Below are positions 58,380 through 64,000 of a DNA stretch of 64,000 bases, piece after piece. Position 1 is the first letter of the stretch. Each line of letters starts with the position of its first letter. The translations under genes were made by a program, and so were the position numbers. Source of the stretch: Takakia lepidozioides (Eukaryota; Streptophyta; Takakiopsida; Takakiales; Takakiaceae); NCBI GenBank assembly GCA_030704615.1, contig CM060732.1, positions 186,001 to 250,000 on the forward strand. Direction: 5' to 3'. The notes below the pieces were generated by a model. That model was not told where the DNA came from. It worked only from the letters and a program-made list of their open reading frames with translations, and did not search any database.

Positions 58380-59030
58380 CCTCTTCACAAGGTAACCGGG
58401 TAGAGAACCTGTTGCGGCTTATGGTTTGGAATACTAAGTTCCTAACATAGCCTACACCTGTACCTGCATCCACCGCAAGCACTCCTATGGTTGGCTGGTC
58501 ATCACCTCCAACCTCACCACAGGAGAAACAATGATGGTCTGGCTGGTCATCACCCCAGCCTCACCATCGACAGCATGCTCTAGGACTGGCCGGTGATCAA
58601 ATCCGGACCAATCACCTATAAAAACAAGCGCCCACACAAAACTAGCATGGCGCACAGTCAAGCATGCAGGTATGGAGGGGATCCAAACACAAGAAATCAG
58701 ATCGACAACTCCCCCACACCAAAAAACAACTCCACGGTGTTGCTCCTGCAAGGACACCCCAGCCCAAACCCGGACTGACTCTTGCCTCCACCTACGGAAA
58801 GGTCTTGGCCTAATGAGAGGGTGGAAACTAGGAGGAAGAGAAGCTAAAGCAATGCCTAATCCCAGCATGCTCTCATCCCAACACTCTGCCTCTCCTCTCT
58901 ACCCTCACTTGCATGACCATGGGAATATCTTGAAGATACTCCTCAAACCGCCCTCCACGAGCTTCAAAATTCGGCCTTCCAGACCACATGCCAGTCCTTA
59001 GGCAGTCCACCAGTGCCTCCATGAGTCAGC
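58380..59030. other. No recognisable gene; expected 5' LTR not found
   Basis: A near-duplicate CTGGTCATCACC block occurs at about 58493 and 58541, and a TATA-like CCTATAAAAAC at about 58615. Nothing matches the putative LTR at 50.57-50.82 kb. Confidence 0.35.
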
Positions 59031-59034
59031 ACAG

Positions 59035-60425
59035 GCCGTCCACAGGTCAACACGGGCCACCACAGACCAGCACAGGCCCCACAGCTCACTGGTCACAGCC
59101 ATCACAGTCCCACAGGCCACTGGGCACAGCCTGTCGTAGGCCCTCACAGCCTGTCACAGCCTCAAAGGCCTCAGGCACGGCCTGTCACAGCCCCTCACAG
59201 CCCCTCACAGCCCAAAGGCCATGGGCACGGCCTGTCACAGCCCTCACAGCCCATCACAGCCTGTCACAGCTTGCCACAGCCTGTCACAGCCTCAAAGGCC
59301 TCAGGCACGGCCTGTCACAGCCCCTCACAGCCCCTCACAGCCCCTCACAGGCCCCACAGGCCTCAGGGCACAGCCTGTCACAGCCCCACACAGCCCGTCA
59401 CAGCCCCAAAGGCCACTGGGCACAGCCTGTCATAGCCTGACACAGCCCGTCACAGCCCCACAGGGCACAGGGCACAGCCTGTCACAGCCCATCACAGCCC
59501 ATCACAGCCTGTCACAGCTTGCCACAGCCTGTCACAGCCCGTCACAGCTCCACAGGGCACAGGGCACAGCCTGTCACAGCCCATCACAGCCCATCACTGT
59601 CTGTCACAGCTTGCCACAGCCCATCAAAGCCCGTCACAGCCCCACAGGCCACTGGGCACAGCCTGTCACAGCCCGTCACAGCTCGCCACAGCCTGACACA
59701 GCCCGTCACAGCCCCACAGGGCATAGGGCACAGCCTGTCACAGCCCCTCACAGCCCCAAAGGCCATGGGCACGGCCTGTCACAGCCCCTCACAGCCCGTC
59801 ACAGCCTCAAAGGCCTCAGGCACGGCCTGTCACAGCCCCTCACAGCCCGTCACAGCCCCAAAGGCCTCAGGCACGGCCTGTCACAGCCCCAAAGGCCATG
59901 GGCACGGCCTGTCACAGCCCCTCACAGCCCGTCACAGCCTCAAAGGCCTCAGGCACGGCCTGTCACAGCCCCTCACAGCCCGTCACAGCCTCAAAGGCCT
60001 CAGGCACGGCCTGTCACAGCCCCTCACAGCCCGTCACAGCCCCAAAGGCCATGGGCACAGCCTGTCACAGCTCGCCACAGCCTGTCACATCCCGTCACAG
60101 CCCCACAGGCCTCAGGGCACAGCCTGTCACAGCCCCACACAGCCCGTCACAGCCCCAAAGGCCACTGGGCACAGCCTGTCACAGCCCCACAGGGCACAGG
60201 GCACATCCTGTCACAGCCCATCACAGCCCATCACAGCCTGTCACAGCCCCACACAGCCCGTCACAGCCCCAAAGGCCACTGGGCACAGCCTGTCACAGCC
60301 TGACACAGCCCGTCACAGCCCCAAAGGCCACTGGGCACAGCCTGTCACAGCCTGACACAGCCCCTCACAGCCCCAAAGGCCACGGGCACAGCCTGTCACA
60401 ACCCATCACAGCCCCTCACAGCTCT
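59035..60425 (+). repeat. 10-bp GC-rich minisatellite, locus 2
   Basis: About 130 copies of a 10-base unit (GTCACAGCCC and variants). It is organised into longer units of about 50-70 bases by inserts such as CCAAAGGCCATGGGCACGGC, CCACAGGGCACAGGGCACAG and CCAAAGGCCTCAGGCACGG. The unit lacks stops, so long open frames arise in all three plus frames (up to 360 codons). Confidence 0.95.
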
Positions 60426-60639
60426 TTTCGGTCATTTGCATCAAGAACATATGTGTTTGACTTGACATTATACTTTAAACATGCTAACGCGATAATGGAA
60501 TCCAAATCAACCATCATGTTATCCGTCAAATCGTACGTATAGACCCCTCCTCGAATTTTTTGGTACCATGCTAACCCAATCTCCATATGAGAAGGACGCT
60601 CCAATAAATCAACAGAATCCCTACATTGAAATGTGTTGA

Positions 60640-61030
60640 AGAAGGTACCTTCATTAGCAGTCCCTTGTTCAATCTATTATCTTTTTTTAGGTACTGTCAT
60701 GCTACCACCTCGGCAGCAACTTGCAAAGTCACTCCAGAGCACCGCAGATCCACCCAACGAGCTAACTTACAGAATTCAATACATATGCTTCAGGGCTGAG
60801 TCTGATGAGAGGGAAAAACAAGCTGAAACAGGTCAAACCAGAAGGTGCCCTCAGGCTGAAATACGTTGAAGAAGGTACCTTTCATCTGCAGTGCCTTGCT
60901 TTATCAATTGCGTTGTTGCCGCTGCTGTTTCCAGTTGACCATCCACCCACATTGTCCCACCATTGACTGGGGTCAGAAAAGTGTCTCATTCCAGAGCTTC
61001 TCTTCATCTCTGTGGTGCTATTGTAGGGTG
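60640..61030. repeat. Inverted copy of the 9.6-10.2 kb dispersed repeat
   Basis: Contains GAAGAAGGTACCTTC, CTAACTTACAGAATTCAATA, GTTTCCAGTTGACCATCC and CAGAAAAGTGT, reverse complements of blocks in 9577-10225. Two partial units lie in tandem, as in the other locus. Confidence 0.55.
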
Positions 61031-62100
61031 ACTTCAATGCCCAAGTGGGCAAAGGGCTCCATCAGGACGATATCATTGGGTCTTCTGGTGAGGACGAGCT
61101 GAATTCTAATGGCAGACGGTTAATTAACTGTCTGGAAGAGCTTCAGCTTTTGACCTTGATTAACAAGACAAGAGGTGACCAAGTGCAGTGGACTCGTGAG
61201 AAATCCCAAACTGTGGAACGTTCCATTGTGGACTATATCATAATGGACAAAAATTTGTTCCCCCAGTGTGCCAATGTGTTGATCGACAGAACTGATATTG
61301 GTACCTCTGACCACTTTCTGGACTGAGATCAAAAGGTGTTTTCCCAAGGCCAGAGTAGAAGAGATTCTCAAGGACCTGGACCTGGATCCGCAAGTCTTGA
61401 CCCTGCTGGATAAATCAGACTTAGAGGCTGTAGTGTCCAAAGCCATGTCTATTGCCATGAGATTGTCTGATGAAAATGAAATTAGGCCTAAAACTTCCCT
61501 GAACTTGTTTCTAGTCAGTGACATGGGGGAGGACATCTTGGATGACCTCAAGGGTCCACCCACTCTCGGCACTAGACTGAAATTTAAACTCAGGGAAGGA
61601 AGCCTACCTTTGAACATGAAACATAAGTAGAGAGGAAAGGGGAGTGCACTCTCCCAAGTGAACCTGCATCATTCAGTTGGCAAGACCGTGTCTGAAAAAT
61701 TGATGCATTTGAAGACACCACGGTGCAGCTGAGCACAGCCTGACACGACAACAATTAAACATCATACTGAGACAAGAGAAGCAGTCAAGGACACAGTCAT
61801 GCATATGGCAGCAAGTGATCACCCTTCAAACATGATTGAAAACATACATGAGGTCAAAGGCAATAAGAAATCAGCGAAGGGTACTGCAGCTAACAGTTGG
61901 AGTGTCTTTAAAGACAAAGGGAAGAGAAAGAAACACTTCACTGGCAATGAGGGGAGGCTGTGGAAACGCCAAGAGGATGGCACAAATGATAGAAATAACA
62001 GGGCTGGGCAAAGGATCATGCAGGAAGAAGAAAGGGTATGTCAGCATGGAAAGGACGTGCGGCTCATTCCAACAGAAAGGGGAACATTCGTGCAGTTAAG
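61030..62100 (+). mobile_element. LINE endonuclease and 3'-end fragments (plus strand)
   Basis: 61024-61326 reads GDFNAQVGKGLHQDDIIGSS then QLLTLINKTRGDQVQWTREK and IDRTDIGTSDHFL, the C-terminal part of an APE-type endonuclease with the SDH triad element. It jumps at about 61330 to the LINE 3' end (LKDLDLDPQVLTLLDKSDLE). This copy lacks reverse transcriptase and faces the minus-strand LINE. Confidence 0.8.
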
Positions 62101-64000
62101 AACAACAACCAATTGCCCCTGCCTAACTTCATTTTCATCAGACAATCTCATGGCAACAGACATGGCCTCAGACACTACAGCCTCTAAGGCAGATTTATCC
62201 AGCAGGGTCAAGACTTGCGGATCCAGGTCCAGGTCCCTGAGAATCTTTTCTACTCTCTTCTGCCAGGACTTAGCCTGTTTGACAGGGCGGTCCTGTTTCC
62301 AAGATATAGAGTCAATCAACTTAGGATATCTGGTGTTGGGCATATGTTGCAGCTGACCCCACCATCTAACCTTGAATTCATCTCGTCGGGAGCTTAAGGA
62401 TGGAATGCCAAACTCACCCCGAACAGCCACATTGGCTGTTTTGGAGCATGCTGACATACACTCCTTAAGCACCCCCACTTGAATGGATTCTAGAGACTTA
62501 GCCTGGTTGGAGTTATCAACCCATATAGCAGATCCGTACTCCAAGGCAGGTCTAATAACGCGACAAAGCATGGTTTTCTTAACCTCAAAGATGACCCCTC
62601 TGCAGTGGAAAAATTTAGTGAGCCCCAGAGCTTTGCCCTTGCCAGTTCGAACAACTTTCCGGATATGTGCATCCCAATTACAATTGGAGGAAAACTCAAC
62701 GCCCAGGTAAGTGTAGGAAGGGAGGACCGGGATCTCTTGGCTACCCCACTGCCACTTAAGATCACTTCCTCCCTCTCCTCTGTCGTTGAATGCTACCACT
62801 GCACATTTGCTGACATTAGCCTCTAGCCCCCAAAGATCAAAGTATCTCTTCGCGCAATTAATCAACTCCTGAGTGTGATGCCACGGTAGTTCCCCGGTTC
62901 TTCTCTGTCACCCTTCTTGTATAGACTGACAATGACCCCCTGTCGCCAGCGAAAGGGGATCATTTCAGTCTTCCAGATAAGGTTAAAGAGGAGAACTAGG
63001 GCCTCTATCATGGGATCGCCACCATGCTTGATAAGCTCGTTGACAATACCATCAGGTCCACCAGCTTTATATCCATTTAAATGTTCAATTGCTTCCACAA
63101 TCTCAGAAGGACTAATGGGAGCGTTATAAGCCATTGAAATATACTCCAGTTCATCAGGGCTGTTTTGAATCATAGGAACAATTTTTCCAACTGTGTCCCT
63201 CCATTCAGTAGAAGACCCCTCACTGTTAGACCTAGAAGTTCTGCCAAGGATACTGTAGTGATTTTCAAAGGTTTTGACAATGTCAACCGATGAAGTCACC
63301 ACTGCACCTTTAGTAGTCTTCAGCGCTTGTACTTGCTGACCGTTTTTAGGCTTGTACAAACGTTGAAGGGCCAACCATAATTTCTTGTCATTACCACCAT
63401 GGTGGTTTGAGTTTATTTCACTGTATAACTTATCCCAGTATAATTTCTTCTGAGACCTAACAAGCTGATTGATATCTTTCCGGAGCTGATAGTACCTCGC
63501 CCACAATTCTCTGTTGGTTTTCAAATTGCAGCACTCTTTATAGAGGGCTCGTCCTCACCAAAAGGCCCAATGATATCGTCCTGATGGAGCCCTTTGCCCA
63601 CCCGGGCATTGAAGTCACCCAATAGCACTACCTGACCTTTGGCAAGGAACGAAGCACAGTCCAGCTTTACATCTTCGAAGGCTTTGTCTGCGTCAGCACT
63701 AAGGGTCCCCTCTGTGGGCATGTAAACACAACCCACAAAGAGGTCCTTCGTACTCATGCCGCCCTTCAGATTCAGTTTTAGCTAGATACTATGTTCATAC
63801 CTCAAACCCTTGTTGATAATTTCACAATTATCAAACAAGAAATCACGGACAAAGAATCCCCCTTTTTGACCGCGTTTGGCAGAGGCTGCCTTGAGAGTAC
63901 ACATCCTACCTGCCCATTTATAACCATTGACATCTCCAACCAGTTTATCCGAAGTTTCCCATGTTTCTTGCCCGGCACAGATATGAATATCATTAGTCCG
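62041..64000 (-). mobile_element. LINE with internal deletion of the RT active site
   Basis: 63993-63521: endonuclease region (LFVGCVYMPTEGTLSADADK, GQVVLLGDFNARVGKGLHQD). 63524-62862: RT start (LNGYKAGGPDGIVNELIKHG, GVIVSLYKKGDREEPGNYRG, ITLRS). 62865-62041: RT end (CAKRYFDLWGLEANVSKCAV, YLGVEFSSNCNWDAHIRKVV, then a C-terminal region). The two RT frames meet at 62862-62865 with the whole YxDD palm segment missing, so the element cannot move on its own. It continues past the right edge of the window. Confidence 0.88.

Noticed and set aside
59221-60542. Long open frames of 214-360 codons rich in HSPSQP/VTAP
   Set aside because: They arise from a stop-free 10-bp minisatellite and are open in all three plus frames.

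Overview
The window looks like nuclear DNA of a land plant, most likely a seed-free one (moss, lycophyte or fern). Grounds: spliced genes with short GT-AG introns, DYW-type PPR sequence in many broken copies, a GPI-type lipid transfer protein, a plastid-type RIBA riboflavin gene, chromoviral Ty3/gypsy and LINE retroelements and plant-type Helitron-like ends. I cannot name the species.

Layout. 0-9.5 kb: LINE debris, a stray GTP-cyclohydrolase II exon, a DYW tail. 9.5-14.3 kb: a dispersed repeat, tandem PPR pseudo-repeats, then the 3' half of 'gene A' (minus strand) with palindromic repeats beside it. 14.3-18.2 kb: a 5'-truncated chromovirus with its 3' LTR. 18.2-24 kb: PPR debris, Helitron-like ends, a second LINE. 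24.2-25.6 kb: an intact lipid-transfer-protein gene. 27.4-31 kb: a disrupted RIBA gene with an inverted-repeat-bounded insertion. 31.7-32.2 kb: a SWIM zinc-finger exon. 32.8-38.5 kb: 'gene B', ten exons. 39.4-43.6 kb: PPR debris fused to the 5' two-thirds of 'gene C'. 43.9-44.3 kb: a palindrome array with an exact 53-bp period. 47-48.7 kb: a divergent pair of an unrecognised family. 48.95-49.9 kb: a second array of the same palindrome. 50.5-58.4 kb: a Ty3/gypsy element carrying a C5 cytosine methyltransferase domain and a PHD finger. 59-60.4 kb: a 10-bp minisatellite. 60.6-64 kb: dispersed repeat and two opposed LINE copies.

The main discovery candidate is the gene A/B/C family. Its members combine a ParB/sulfiredoxin-like domain (GKMFxxWDGNHRLxAW) with a C-terminal domain that has the permuted order of beta-class N4/N6 amino-methyltransferases (degenerate motif IV first, motif I last). 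Exon phases agree between paralogs. Each copy has a dense set of palindromes near its 5' side, with a different core sequence per copy. In A the core is GTGAATGTCG/CGACATTCAC. In B it is TCTCCGCCGGCGGAGA or TATGCGCCGGCGCATA, inside intron 1. In C it is AAATGCGGCGCCGCATTT, upstream and also in introns. A family of DNA-binding/DNA-modifying proteins whose members sit beside private palindrome sets could be a self-recognition or autoregulatory system. That link is inference; the domain and palindrome observations are read from the sequence. B and C carry frameshifts or stops, so parts of the system are decaying here.
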